This document shows, piece after piece, positions 25,111 through 38,547 of a stretch of 64,000 nt of DNA. The first letter of the stretch is position 1; each line of letters opens with the position of its first letter. The position numbers and the translations under genes were made by a program. Where the stretch lies: positions 19,809,996 through 19,873,995 of the forward strand of contig NC_087066.1 of NCBI RefSeq assembly GCF_963678635.1. Direction: 5' to 3'. Below the pieces are notes generated by a model, which was not told where the DNA came from, ran no database searches, and saw only the letters and a program-made list of their open reading frames with translations. Source of the stretch: Symsagittifera roscoffensis. Its lineage: Eukaryota; Xenacoelomorpha; Acoela; Convolutidae.

Positions 25111-28109
25111 TTATCGCAAGAGTAATTATCTCAGTAATCAACGCCCTTCAAACAGTGGAAAAGTGACTGATCTTTCAATTGGATCTTTTCAAATTTCGAA
25201 TGCTGAGCTACGACTCACTATCAAGTTTACGGGCATTCGATCTTTCTGGCACAACGATTCCCTTTTCTTACAAACAACTTTCGAAATTGAACATTACGAT
25301 TCATGTAGTTCCCATAAACAAAATTACCTCCCATACAAATTTGTTGGATACAAATTTGTCTGAAAAAACAATCCCAGTCCAAAAAAAAGTTTGCATTGAT
25401 CGAAGTGACAATTAAGTCATCAGCTGATAAAAATGTTATCGAGTTTATTCTAACAGTAAACAATTTATTTTCTTCTTATTTATAGGATAGTGAAAGTTAA
25501 GTGATGCAGAAAACCTACTAGATAACAGAATCATCAAAATATTATGTTATGAAACTAAAATGGCGAATCAATTAAATCAACACAAAAAATGGACGATATT
25601 TTCAACAACTGAAAAAAAATCTTCAGTTTGATCAAATTTCAACCACTTGGCAACGGTCAATACTTTTACAATTCACTTACTATCAATTCTTATTGCCAAA
25701 AACTCTGGGCTATTAAGTGCGAAGAATACAAATATTGTTAACATCGAACGCTGTGGGATAACTCCCTTTCGTAGTGTGGCGCACAGTAAATGCAAAGGAC
25801 CCGTTTGGACAAATAGATCATCGTTGAAATTTACACAACCACTTCCCTATCCTACTGACATCGGCCCTCAGCAACCGTCAAAAATTGAGCGGCAGTTTCG
25901 GATGTAAAACCGAGACGAAAAATACAATCCAGTTCTTTTTCCCTGGACATTGCAATAAGACCTGTGACAAAACAGTTCTCGAAAAACTAGCAGGCACTAC
26001 GAGGGGTTGTTCCAAAGAAACACTCAATGTTACCTGAAAGACCATTGGAAAGATTTTTCTGAACTATACATCCACCAATTGAACCTCCACCTTGATTAAA
26101 ACCAACTGGCAGAGTCTTGCAATAAAAAAGAACAACAGATTGAAAACAACTACAGAGCGATAGAGAAGTCCTTCCGCTTTAAATGTATATGGAAGTGCTC
26201 GCCAAACAATTTCACCTCGGGTGCTGTCACAACAGAGTCAACCATCCTACTATTGACTACAAAGGGTTCATCAGACCCACACTCGATCTTTAAGTTCAAA
26301 CCAGACATGAACACTTACTTAATGACAACCAGATGAAAAACTCAAACAACTCCGTAGATTACTTCGATCACCATCAGAAAACGTAAGCGACCGTGACCGA
26401 AAACCAGACGTAAACTCCCACAACTCCGATCCGGGTAACTAGCTTTACTTGATAACTACGAACATAGATTGCACAGTAACAACCCGACGACTGCCAAATT
26501 GTTCCATAGGATCATAAACCACCTAGCATCTCCTCAACTGCCGAGTACACACTACCTCTCTCGCCATCGAGAGCTTGTGGGAGAATTTTCAAAGAACGTG
26601 CCACGCTTATCGCAACCCAGCACTATGGGAGTGCTTAAGCTGGGCATGGATTTTCTCTCGGTTCTCTGCACACCGATAACTTGGCCCCTCGAACAGGTTA
26701 AATCAACCCAAAACAAATCTGCCTCTTGAGCGCGCTACAAAGATGAGGCACCAACACCAACACGAAGACGCTTTCACAAGAAAATTTGTTTCCCCATCTG
26801 TGTCGGTTTTGCCGCAAGAGACCCTGGGCGATTTAAGTGATAGAATAGACGAGACAACACCCTGAACGGACATCAACGAAATTTTAACGTCTCTCTCTCT
26901 CTCTCCCTCAAACATAATCAACCAAAAGCTCGAAACATAGATCCGTGCAGCTACAACATCAGCAGCAGCAACAACAGAAACAAGACCGAAAAAGCGAACT
27001 CTTTTAAAAAAAACCAACCAAGTTTCAAAAAATATAAATCTCTTTGAATTTCCAGAACTTTGTATTACTGACACTTTCTTATAAAACTTAACCAAGTCGA
27101 GGAAACAAGATCAAAAGATGAATTTTTATTACCCTAGGATTCTGAAATTCCATTTTCAAACTCATTCAATTTTTGGGTAATTCACACTTTTTCGCGCCAT
27201 TTGAGCTGTGGTTATTCGAGAGCGTAATTCGTGTTCCCTACATTAACTTCATCTCACTACTTCAAAGCGATGTTATAACCGTTTTCTTGCGTAAGCTTTA
27301 TGAGCTAATTAATAACCTATGCATCTTTTTATCAACTGAGGAGTTGACATATTGTATCCATACTACCCTGCACTCTGCTAACATTATGACTTAGACGGCA
27401 AAGTTCAAAGTAATTTAAGCATTAAGCCCAAAGTATCTAACAAGGAGAGATCACATAAGGGCAAATCACATCAATAACTTGGAAGCTCGTGGCTTGCATG
27501 GTAATAATGGTTTAGTGAATATATCCGTACTGTAGAGTACCGAATAGCACTGAAAGGCTCAGTTGTTTATTATTGTACAGCTCTGTTGTGATGTTGGCAC
27601 AACAAACTGGACAATCACTAATGCAATACTACTTTTCAATATTACTTCGGGGCCTAGTTTTCTAAATTGAAGATAATTTGTTTCAAACCATGTTTCAATT
27701 TAGATTTGAAAAGCATTAAAAATATTATCAGGTAGATTACACTGGACAAAGTATTCGCTTTCATCGCCCACGCTAGCGTAAGTAATTTTCAATAACTAAT
27801 TTACAAATAAATTTCAGGTAATCGATTTCAGGAAATTTTGGGGTCATATTTTTACGACCCAATATATTCAAATATAAAAAACTATGTGAAATATCCCGAA
27901 TTCAAAAAACAATTGAAATCAGCCAATCAGTTGCGAGAATTTTCAATTCTATTCTCATATGAGGAGCAGAATTGTGCCGAAGTAAAACAATGGAAACCTT
28001 AACAGATAATGCAAAAAAAAACGAAATTTGCGTTGAAAAGAAACTTATATATTTCACAGCTTGAAATGCATTCAAACAAAAGTGGCTAATTTATAGTTTT
28101 CAAATTGAG

Positions 28110-28700
28110 TTTTTACATAGAGGCGAAGCTGAGCTTCGCACCACTTGCGATACAACAATTATCAGATGAAAGCAAAATGACACTCAAAAAAAGCAAACAA
28201 CTACAAAAGAAGTTACAATGTGATAAACGAAAAACAAATTATAAAACGAAGTATTTTTTCTTTTCATTTTCATTTATTTAAGTTTGTCAAAGTTTCTACT
28301 GGAGTTGACATTCAAAAACATGTGCCAGAGTCTTATCGAGGCCAAAAGTACTACCGGGCATTTTAAGAAAAAAATCGATGAATAAGCCGACTAAATTAAA
28401 GCCGACAGCCAATAAGCTGAAGCTCAGCCAAAAATTTTCGTCATAAAACCATATTGGAAAAATTGCATTTAAGGCCCAAAAGGATACACGATAGCTATAT
28501 AAATAGCGTAAGCAAAGTGGAATACAAACTTTAGAAACGAAACCGACAGAACTCAAGCCGACAATTATCAAAATTGAAGTCTCATGAAATTGAGCATGTC
28601 AGCAGCATAGCAACATAAAAAAAGATTCAACTAATTTTGTTAAATATTTGTTAACCCGAAAAAATTGTAGATTCAGATTTGATGGCGCTTGCTAATCGCA
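28110..28700. repeat. Dispersed GGCGAAGCTGAGCTTCGC repeat
   Basis: It starts ACATAGAGGCGAAGCTGAGC at about 28,115, with the 8-bp palindrome GCGAAGCT-g-AGCTTCGC. Internal AAAGCCGACAGCCAATAAGCTGAA recurs near 41,012. The minus-strand ORF 28,296-28,571 looks hydrophobic only because of this A/T-rich repeat. Confidence 0.55.
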
Positions 28701-30055
28701 AGCATAAACAGAGGCGAACCGAAATAAAAAAATCGAATATGTTGAAAAAACTATACCTATCAAAATGTACTCGGCTTTTTTCACTAGTTGAATCTGCTTC
28801 CATTCCTTAAATTTATAAAAACTTTATCTTAATCATTAGTAAAATCAGAAAAAATTGAAGACGATCTGGCGTAACCTAGCGTAGAGTCTAACTACTATAA
28901 ACATATACAATAAGATAGCACGAAAAAAATTGCTTTCCAGATTCAGTCTGCCGTTTAGCGATCAATCATTCTCAAGTCTAGCAAGGATAACAAAACATAA
29001 ATACTTTGCAAAAGTTAGCAATTAAACCCTTATTCAAGACTTTTTCTTCAAAAACTAAAAAAATTAAAACTCAAACAACAGCATCACACTAATAGTTCGG
29101 AAAGGTTAGGGTTCAACGCTGTTCAAAATTGTTATCATAACGAACTCATTTTATTATTATTGTCCCGAGTTTAATTATTGTTCCGACCACTGAAAATGGG
29201 GAAGAACTTTGTGTATTCGGTTGTTTTAGTTTTTCTTTTTTTTGCAAACTTTTGTTTTCGGAAAGGATCGAGTGATATATCATATTAAAGCCCCTTAGGT
29301 CGTGATTTGAACGATAATAAAAAAATTCAAAGATAGTCCCCAAAGTCGAGAAACCCGGTGCAGGCTTAAATTAGCTTATTTATGCTTAATTCAAGCCTTG
29401 AAAGTTTAGTTTTACTCAAGCAAAGTTAGTTTTTTTAGTTTTTAGGGCCATATAAGGAATCAAAAATTTCTTAGGCATTTATATACGATTTTTTTTTCGT
29501 TTTTCAAGTAATTTTTCTACAAAAAATGTTTTCCAAATTGCCTGTTTTACTATGACTGACGAATATGCGAATATGTCTGAGTTCTAGTTTTTCGTCCAGA
29601 TCCTTTAATCACACCAAGCAGAAAGGACACTATTTTGAAAACAAATCGTATTTTTTCAGACTATGGTCGGAACATTCTGTGCTACTTGAACAGTAACTAA
29701 CAATCTTGTCATTATATGGATTCATCTAGACGCACAGCTATTCAAGTCTGGTAGCCTGACTAAGCATAGTCTCTCAAGCCCATTTACGGATGGTTGTAAT
29801 TATTTCCCAACAGCCCAGAACCTTTTTCCTGAAAAAAAAACCAACAAAAAATCAGCAAGACCTTTATAAAAGTCCTCGATACGTTCATTACTCTTAATAA
29901 ATTGAAACTTTTTATACAACTATTGAAATCATTCATCAAAAAATCAATCCTGCGGTATGGATTCTCAAATGAACCTAGGAAAAAAACAACATTAGTGTGT
30001 ATCAAAAGGCAAGACTGCTTCAAAAACGTGAAAATTTTCTTCTAAAATAAATTTT

Positions 30056-30573
30056 CTACACACAAGCAAAAATATGACCGATAACGCTACTGGGAAAAAT
30101 TGAATGAGTAAAACTTTGAGTCAACAAAATTTCACAAGTGACGCACGCCAATTATGAGTCTACATAATTGCTATGTGACGCAAGCCAATTAAGACGCATT
30201 AGCAGTACCATTCATTTTGAAAAAAAAAGAAACTTACCAATTATCATGCCTCAATTTATAGAGCGGACGCATTTTAACTAGTATACGAAAAACTTCATTA
30301 AAAACATCCGACCCTGCCCAGGTTCGAACCCTCTTATTTTGCTGCTGGACTCCTTATCTACCTCTACGCTACAGATCCATGATGCCTTGAAGCTAAAGTG
30401 CTATTTGTAATATAATAGTCTCTGTTAATATCCTTAGCATTGGTTGTACTTAATCGCTGGATCAAAATGAACACATTTTGTCGCAACAATTGCATCGCAA
30501 CAATATTTGCGACTTAGGTTGGAACAAAAATAAAGTTCATACTATAACACAAGCTATGCTTGAGTAATAAACA
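30056..30573. repeat. Dispersed repeat R1, copy 2
   Basis: It matches copies at 18,410 and 39,461 over nearly all its length but lacks the first about 20 bp (the GGCGAAGTTGCACTTCGC hairpin). The tRNA-like body is at about 30,315 with B box GGTTCGAACC, the least degenerate of the three. Confidence 0.75.
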
Positions 30574-32344
30574 AGCATAAAAAATAGCATCCAGTGATTT
30601 CCAATTAGAAAATGCACATTAACTTAAATTTGATTAAAGGCGCAACTGTATGAGCCCACGCAATTTGAAAGAAAAACTCTAATTCAAATCAAGCCATGTA
30701 ATTTGAAAAAATATAACTTACGCGAGCCAATACGATCTAACGCCAAGTACACACTTTGCTTGCGTCATATAATTTCTTATTTCAGAGGAAAAAGCACAGA
30801 ATCTGAGTCCTCACGAAAAAACAGTTGAGTCGTTGATGAAAAATCATATCATTTCGAAAAATTTTAAATTGAGTCCAGTAATTTTTATAATACTTTTGAA
30901 GTGTTTAATTTGAATTTTCATCAATTTTTTTAAATGGACATCACCGATAACATCGCAACAAAACATTCGATGTTTTAGGTTTTAAGACTGCGTAGTTTCG
31001 ATATTACAACAAATCACTGAACGATATTCATTCTTTTTTTGCTATTCGTTTACGGCTATGTGTAATATTATAGCAACTTGAATCATACAAATTGAGAAGT
31101 TAATGAGCATCATGATACCAGGCTAAACTAGCAGCCTTAAGCAGCGCGAAAAATTAAAAACCAAAAATAAAAGCGCGAATTTTTGGATATAACTTTGATA
31201 AGACAATTGCTCTCTCAAGTTTAAAAAATTTTTTCTGATAAACTATCTCCATAACAACTATTTAAAAGCCTTAATGAAAATGATGATACCCCAAAAATTT
31301 GCAAACATGAAAAAAACACCAGTGTATAAATACGCATATAATAGGATCGTCTTTACTCAGCAACTTCAAAAATATTTAAAACAAAACAGCTAGTTCATTC
31401 TATTGTATTGCGCAAAGCTTAATTTTTAAAAATAAATTAATTATCGACTTCTGTTGTTGCCACCAACTTAATTGCAGAAAAACGTCAAATTGCAAATTAA
31501 CAAAACAAAATAGCTCACTGATTATCAGCACTTGCTCAACTGCAAAGGAACAAAACACCAGCGTTGCAAAATTTTCTGCTTCGGGACTTAGATTCCGTTC
31601 TACTTCGACTTCAAATTAATACCGGGGGTATTTTGAACAAAAGATGAATGATCCAATTAATACTTCAGGGAAAAAAGAATTCTGTTTTATTATATTGCTC
31701 CAAACGCGTTAAATTTCAAATCTCCTTCATTATTATTCTTTCAAACAGTATAATAGGTAATTTGAAGCTGAAATAAAGGAGTTAGCAAATATGGAGAAAT
31801 ATATCTGAAGATCAAGTTCAGACATATGTGAATTACAGGCTAATCATTTTCTGACATTTATATCAAAGCTGTGATATAACTTCGAAGTTTAACTAACCCT
31901 ATTATATTTAATACTTTCATTTATTCGAACCAATAGCCCTATGACCCTTTTGAGGCATTGGGTTTCAAGGCGCACACGAATTCGCATACTATCGACTATA
32001 CTTAGAACCGATTCTGTCTAAATAAAGATTATTATTGAAGTCTCAACTACGGCATCATATTAAAGCTCCAACATGAACAACCAAGAAGCATAAAGAAAAA
32101 ATACCATCAAGTTGCAAATTATTCCTTAATCGATCTATAAACAAGAAATCCTTTTTTCACGCCCAAAATGATTCACCCGAAAATTTGCCTCAATCGCAAA
32201 TTTCATTAAATTAAAGTGACGTTTTTCTCTCCACGCGTCAATTGCCTTAAAAACATACATTTGATCTTAGCTAAACATTCAATATTGTTTTGTTATCATT
32301 TTGAAATATTTCCATTGCTATTTCCAAAAAACTGATTCACACAA

Positions 32345-35300
32345 ATGGAATCAAAATTACGCAACTCTTTCTTAACCCCCGGTCAATTCCGCCCTCGGTC
32401 CCGAACCACTTCCAGGTGGCGATCCCATCCCCCCATAGCCCATCAAAACTTCTTAAAAACGGGTCGCTATTCCAGCCACCAATCCTTATTCGATTCTTCA
32501 TTCCGGATCAAAGAGTCTAATTCAGAAGAGGAAGAAGAGGGGACGGACTGTGAACAGGGTTGGCAAACAAGGTGTAAATTAAGAGAAAAAAATACATTTA
32601 ATACTTAAAGTTTCAAACATTTGGAACTGTATAATACTCAACGTGATAAGGGTTACGTAGCAAAAAGTAGAAAGACATAAGGTAGAAAAAGTGATGAGCC
32701 AATCAGAATCGAGATAAGAAAACGAAGGTACGAAAAATTTTCTTTTCTCGATTCTGATTGGCTTACGACTTTTTCTACTTTATAACTGTCTCCTTTTTGA
32801 CCGCACCACGTTTTCAGCCAACTTAACTTAAATGTAAAATTAAATATTTTCCAAATGTAATTGACGAAATGTTTTGATTTAAGCACTTTGTTTCGATTTA
32901 ACTAAAATCTTCAAACTGTAATAAACGCTAGTTTACACTATAGATTCCCCAATCTAACAATGCCATCCCTGATTTGACCCGCAAGACTACGGAGGTTACG
33001 AGTCATTAGAATCGCACTTGGGGCTCCGACAATCTTTGGACAGACACAGTTTCACATTCAGCTATTTTGAGAAGACGCAAGAGTTCACAATCCCGAGAAT
33101 CGAGCTCACTCGACCAACAAGGAAAGTCACCTCAATCAAAAACTTCGACAAATTGAATTAAAAATTACGCTATTGCAGCGACCAAATCGAAAACGTTAGA
33201 TGCAAACAAAATTGTGCAGGAACCAAAATTATTAGTGAAACATTTTAACATTTATTTCCACGAATAACTGAACGATTAATATTTCCACTGATGCAATAAG
33301 TTGTCCCATTTTTCTCTCAACTCCACGCTAAAAAGGACTTGATTCTGAAATAAGACCTTTAAGACCAATATTAGCTTTCAGTCTTCAGACACGTGAACAA
33401 ATATTGGTCCACTACAGTTATATTCAAAAAAGCAGTAGCCATCCCAGAATTTTCATTGCTGAAACAGCTAGCTTCACTTTAATGGTTTGGCAGCTAGCTT
33501 AATAAAATGTAAGAACTTGAACTAACAGTGTCTCTTTTTCTGGCATGTCGTAAATTTCAAAACCATCTGAACTTATTTATTAACTCACTAATTCGTCTTA
33601 ACAATTTGCCATGTTTAAAATCAAAACTTCGTTCCATTCATGTATATAGAAATTTCGATTACCAAAATCGAAACTAAGACCCTTACAACATGCTATTTAC
33701 GAGCTGTAATTCGATGTTCTCAATCTAGAATAAAGGTCAAAAACATCGAAACGTAGTTTCCGATAGCCTATTATTTCAAGTTATTTGACTTGGTATGAAT
33801 AATAAATTCTGTTCAGGAAGCCTGAAATGGAAGCAATTCTTGATGTGCTGAGAGACAATGAGACCCCAGTGAGTGAAAAAGCGAGGAAGCTGCACTTATT
33901 CTGTGATGAAATGAGTGAAACGTGGGAGGATGGCACTCCCGTGAAACCTAGATCATACACAAATACCAGTATGTGCGACTTATCCATGTACAATGACAGA
34001 GCTTTCATACAGGTAAAACAAAAACAAGATACTTTGTTGAATTAACCCAAACTTATTTTCGAAAACTAAATCTTGCACTGTACTTAAGGGTAATGCTCAA
34101 ACAAAAAATGTGACATTCAACCTGAAACTTAGGATTTCCCAGCTCTAATTTTTTTGGTTCCTATGTGTGCAATTGGCTGAGTGCCGAAATACAGGTTTGC
34201 CGAAAGCAGAGTTAAGCTATAGATACTTAGTCACTGGCGAGAAAAAACGAACACTTAATCGAATACACAGAGGCTAAGCAGAACTTCGCACCAATGCGAT
34301 ACAAAAATGAAGCGACTATCAGTACTTGCAGATGAAGCGACAATCCAAAAAAAAATTTCAAAAACAAAAAACGATTTCAAAATTGCAAAAAATCTAAAAT
34401 CTTGGTGAGAATTACCTGCACCTTTACAAACTTTACAAACACAGGCGAAGCCAATCTCTGCTTGGTTTGTAAAACAACGCATACCCAGCATGACAAATTA
34501 ACCGACAGAAATGGAGATACAAACCGTAGAAACAAATACCGAAAAAATTGATCTACCAAAAACTGTCCTACATTTGTCGTAAGTTTATCATCAATGAAAA
34601 CTCTTCTCAAAAAGATAAATACAACAACTGAAGGTAAAATAAGCATCGAAATGAATTTAAAAGGCTAACAATTCTTGAGCAGACACACATTGCGCCAAAA
34701 AACAATAGTTTTATTAGAAACACTCAAAACTTTTTAAAAAATTTCCAAGTCCTATATCAAACTGTTTAGATAAAACCTTTTCAAACGACTGAAAAAGAGG
34801 CCTCTAAACCGATATATTATAAGCCGAAACCAATTAGGCCAAAAAACCGAGTGGCAAAAAAAACAACCAACTTAAAACGTGCGGAGAGGAGCGTGAAAAT
34901 TGTGTTTCTCTTGAAACGACCCACAGTCAGGTCACTAAGCCGACAAAAAATCGTTTGAAACAATTTGGGCTGAATACAGTGTTTAAGGCAAACAAAAAAA
35001 CGACATACGAAGCCAAAATTAACCAAGCGGTGACAAAGCCGAAAATATCTGAGTCGAAACCGATTTTTTTTTTCAATTCAAAACTAATTTAAAAATTTTA
35101 TGCCCCATTTCTACATATTACACAAACCTGAAAAAAACTTTTCTCCCGCAGCAGACAAAGCAAAAAGAGGCTATTAGGTCGATATAAAACAAGCCGAAAC
35201 CTATAAAGCAGAAAAAAATGAAATTATGAAATTTTAACAAACCGAGTGGTAAAAATGCAACCATTATAAAAAGTGCGGAGGGGAGCGTTAAAATTGTGTT

Positions 35301-38300
35301 TCTCTTGAAACGACCCAAAGTTAGGTCACTAAGCCGATAAAAAACGTCCGAAATAATTTGGGCCGAATTTGGGCCGAGTATTTAAGCGAAACAAAAAGAG
35401 AAATACGAGGTCAAGTTAAGTATTATAAAATTACGAATTTCAGGATTAAATGAAAACTAAAAACGTGCGCAGCAACAAAAAGACGGCTCCATGATGTGGC
35501 AACTAAAGCAACAAAAGATCTTGCAAATCATAGGCAACTTGCACATTTTTGACAACTTGCTGTTTTCATTTTTTTTTGCACTTGTGCTTCGGCACTATTG
35601 AGCACCCTCGTACAGCAAGTTTGGTTAACACTGTTTTGAAGTTTGGTTAACACTGTTTTAACAACGAACATAAATATCAAATCCTGGTTGCTATGCAAAT
35701 AGCACAGATTATTACGACCACAATATTTCGGCAAAAAAAAACTTCTAAGACAGCAGACAGATAGTTGGAAAAATGTGATTGAACTCACGGACACCAAAAA
35801 AGTTATTCGTTCTAGAGAAAACATTTTTCAACTGTTGAGGTTAAAAAAAACTCAAAACTCTTTGCCTTTTACAAAATTAGATTGATATCTTTAAGATTGT
35901 CATTTAATTGATAAAACTAATCCAATTTAAGAAAACTAGATCCTTAGGTATACATTATTTTCTAATGGGAAATCTTAAAGTTAAATCCATAACTTTTCTT
36001 CACTTTTCATAATTTGTCTTTCATTTAGCAAACGAATTTGAAATGAGTTTTAAAATAAAAATCAAACAGCGCACGACGGAAAACGGTGTCTTTAATTAGC
36101 TCTTTTTTTCAATTTTTCTGCTATTTTCTGGCGCTTTGAGAAGGATAGGATTCAAGCAAGCTGACGTGAGACGCTGATAAAAAGCAAAAAAAAAAATCAG
36201 ACCTAATCAGAAAAATTTCGCCTGAACATTCATCAATCTATTTGGTAATCAGCAAAACCTGAGTTTATCATTTGTAGCTATTTAGTTTTTTCCAAATCCT
36301 TTTTATATTAAAATAAATTATGTGAGAGTCTGGCCAAGGTCCTAAGCCTTACAATGAACACTTTTGAGCCCAAAATTCAAAATCTTAGTGCTGTTTACAA
36401 AAGAGCTCTCTGACGAGCTTCCTTTAAGAGGCCAAACAACGCCTCGAAAACAATTTTTTTTTCTCGTGGCTTAGTGAAATCCCTTTAAGTCCCTTTTAGC
36501 CATGAATATCACCAATTTACAGAGAAATTGGCAAAAACGCGAAGAAAATAAATGTTCGTTCTATTCATCGATTTAAAATCAAAAGTTGAAACTGTGTCAC
36601 GTGAGTTTGTTCTACGACAATTGATTCTGGCTGACTAACACTTAAAACATGCTGAAGGCATCTCAAATTAATTTATAAGGGGCTGCAATCCCCCTAGAAA
36701 AACTTCGGAGCACGCCACTAAGCTACTACTATAGATAAATCATAAATAAAAAACAAGGAGAAACAAAAACGCAATTTTATTCTGCGAAATTTTTAACTCT
36801 GAAAATCCCAGAGTTTTAGCAATTTATTCCAGCATTGCTATTTGAACGTTATAAAATTTCTATTTGAACTGATAAAAAACCACGCATATTTTTTCATGAA
36901 GAATTTGACTCGCTATGCCGCGCCACATAAATGGTATTCCTTTTTGTAATTTTTCAAAATTTCAATTTTTGTGATTTTTTTAATCAACCAAAAAAAATTT
37001 CAACAATCGATCAGTGGAAAACGCGATTAGTGGTGCAAATCTTTTTTTAAAATATAGAAAGAGTTTTAGATGTTTTCCTGCTTAAGTTTTTATGAGCAAT
37101 AGAGCCTTTAAGTGTTTTTAAAGAGCTGGAAAATCATTTGCACAAGCTAGAAAAAATTGAAAAAAAAGTTGTGGAAATTTATTCTAACTTCAACGCACTT
37201 CGATAAGTTTTCTGTATTATCCTTTCTATGAGAGCGGTTGATTTTTAGGAAACGAAGTCACCCGAGCCAGTCAAAAAAATCTCATTCGAGGGCCAACTTG
37301 ACGTTCCTCCATCTCCTGGACTATTGAACAAGCTTACTGGCTTAATTCCAGCGCACCCAGCACAATCAGACCCAAAAATGGCCCAATCTCCCACAAACCA
37401 ACCCGAAAAACGAAAGAGCATATTCCAAAAATTGTCAAGAGCTTCAGTTTTTGTTACCAACATTGAAAATTCGAACAGCGACTTGAACAATCGCAACTCA
37501 ACTTCATCATTGGGTCTGGAAATTCCTCCAAATCCGAACTCCACTCCAAAAAAACGCAAGATTAAAAAGAAAAATAGCTCAGCGGCCAACACTCGGCAGT
37601 CTAAAAGCACACTGATTGAGTCTTATGCTGAGACGTCAAGTATGATTTCAGAGGAGGATCGGTTGTCTATGCCTCGGCAGTCAGAGCAACTTGAGGACCC
37701 CACTTTGAAAGTGCTGAGCTTGTCTTTGTTTCGGTGCAGCATGGATCAAAAAGGTTTTGAAATTTTGAATTCAAGCATCTAATACCATCAAACAGTTAAA
37801 CAACCATAAACCGATGAAAAATAGGGGAAAATATCAAAATTTCGATATGTTTTGAATGGTAGCATTTGAGTTTTTGGTTAGCTTTGAAATAACGACATCT
37901 AAGATTAGAATTGTTAACTTTTTTTGTCTCGAATCAGACCTCACGATTGATGTTTTGCATAAGTAGAGCTGGGGAAAATCAATATAAGACAAGTTGTATA
38001 TGGTTGTTTCGGTTGAGGTTGTTTCGGTTAGGCCAATCAAATGAATTTTAAATTTGCAGAGTGCACATACTGGGACAGTCTCTATATCATGATCAGTCTG
38101 TGCAAAATGAGGGAACTGAAAGCATGCATCAACCTCATCATCGAAACAGACACTTTCGAACACATGCGACTACTTCTCGAAAGCTACAACGAAAGCCTAC
38201 CCATCAAAGCCAAATTCAGGCTCACAGATCTAGTCAAGAGTTGCATATCATTTTTCAACTATATTCTCTTCTCATGTCGAGTGCACGATTACTCCCAAAT

Positions 38301-38547
38301 ATACACTGTTAACTCAGTTCTCGAAATTGCGGAAGAGTTGATGAATGAAAACATTTACAGGAATATACGCGACGCAATTGAAGATAAGAATCAACTAGCT
38401 ACACTTGCTAGTTTGAGAGAAAGTCTTCTGAAAGAGATTTCGAGTCATGCGCCATTGCTTGAAAACATGCCAGAGGGAACTAAAATAAGTGTCAGTTTCT
38501 GCCATACAGACTTAGATGATTGTTCACTGTTCATACCCATATCATGA
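32345..38547 (+). CDS. Four-exon gene of unknown family, probably a nuclear protein
   Basis: Exons are 32345-32571, 33817-34012, 37249-37753 and 38060-38547. All introns are GT-AG, each phase matches the next exon (2, 0, 1), and the joined frame is 471 residues ending TGA. The N-terminus is basic and Ser/Arg-rich with an LTPG motif, followed by an acidic run (SEEEEEGTD, about 60-68). Exon 2 is a charged helical segment. Exon 3 is Ser/Thr/Pro/Lys-rich with several SP/TP sites and a PKKRKIKKK nuclear-localisation-like cluster (about 241-249). Exon 4 is a compact predicted all-helical C-terminal region of about 160 residues. I do not recognise the family. SP/TP sites plus the NLS-like cluster suggest a cell-cycle-phosphorylated nuclear protein, which is inference. 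Further 5' exons cannot be excluded. Confidence 0.65.
34255..35560. repeat. Intron repeats (tandem-like copies)
   Basis: Within intron 2 of the unknown gene, 34,800-35,040 and 35,040-35,420 are diverged copies of the same unit; both contain GTGCGGAG(G)GGAGCG and TTGTGTTTCTCTTGAAACGACCC. A third copy lies at 14,460-14,830. A degenerate GGCGAAG-type start is at about 34,265. The short minus-strand ORFs here are repeat products. Confidence 0.6.
35561..37248. other. Intron sequence of the unknown gene, no gene seen
   Basis: AT-rich sequence with a short duplicated GTTTGGTTAACACTGTTTT (35,620-35,660). I see no exon or RNA gene. Confidence 0.4.

Larger units (their letters stand above)
22769..32344. 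other. 9.6-kb intergenic block dominated by repeats
   Basis: No host gene is supported. It contains a LINE relic (23,980-24,260), GGCGAAG-type repeats (24,345-25,110 and 28,110-28,700), and the R1 copy at 30,056. At 25,780-26,720 lies a less AT-rich stretch without a recognisable protein. A CT microsatellite is at 26,889-26,906. A possible LINE-like 3' end with AATAAAGATTATTATT sits at about 32,020. The 5' flank of GSS begins at 22,769 and probably holds its promoter; I see no clear motif. Confidence 0.5.

Noticed and set aside
25780-26720. Less AT-rich stretch, considered as a decayed coding element
   Set aside because: Frames on both strands give no recognisable motif; left as unexplained intergenic sequence.
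28296-28571. 91-residue hydrophobic minus-strand ORF
   Set aside because: Falls in a dispersed repeat whose words recur at 41 kb; composition artefact.
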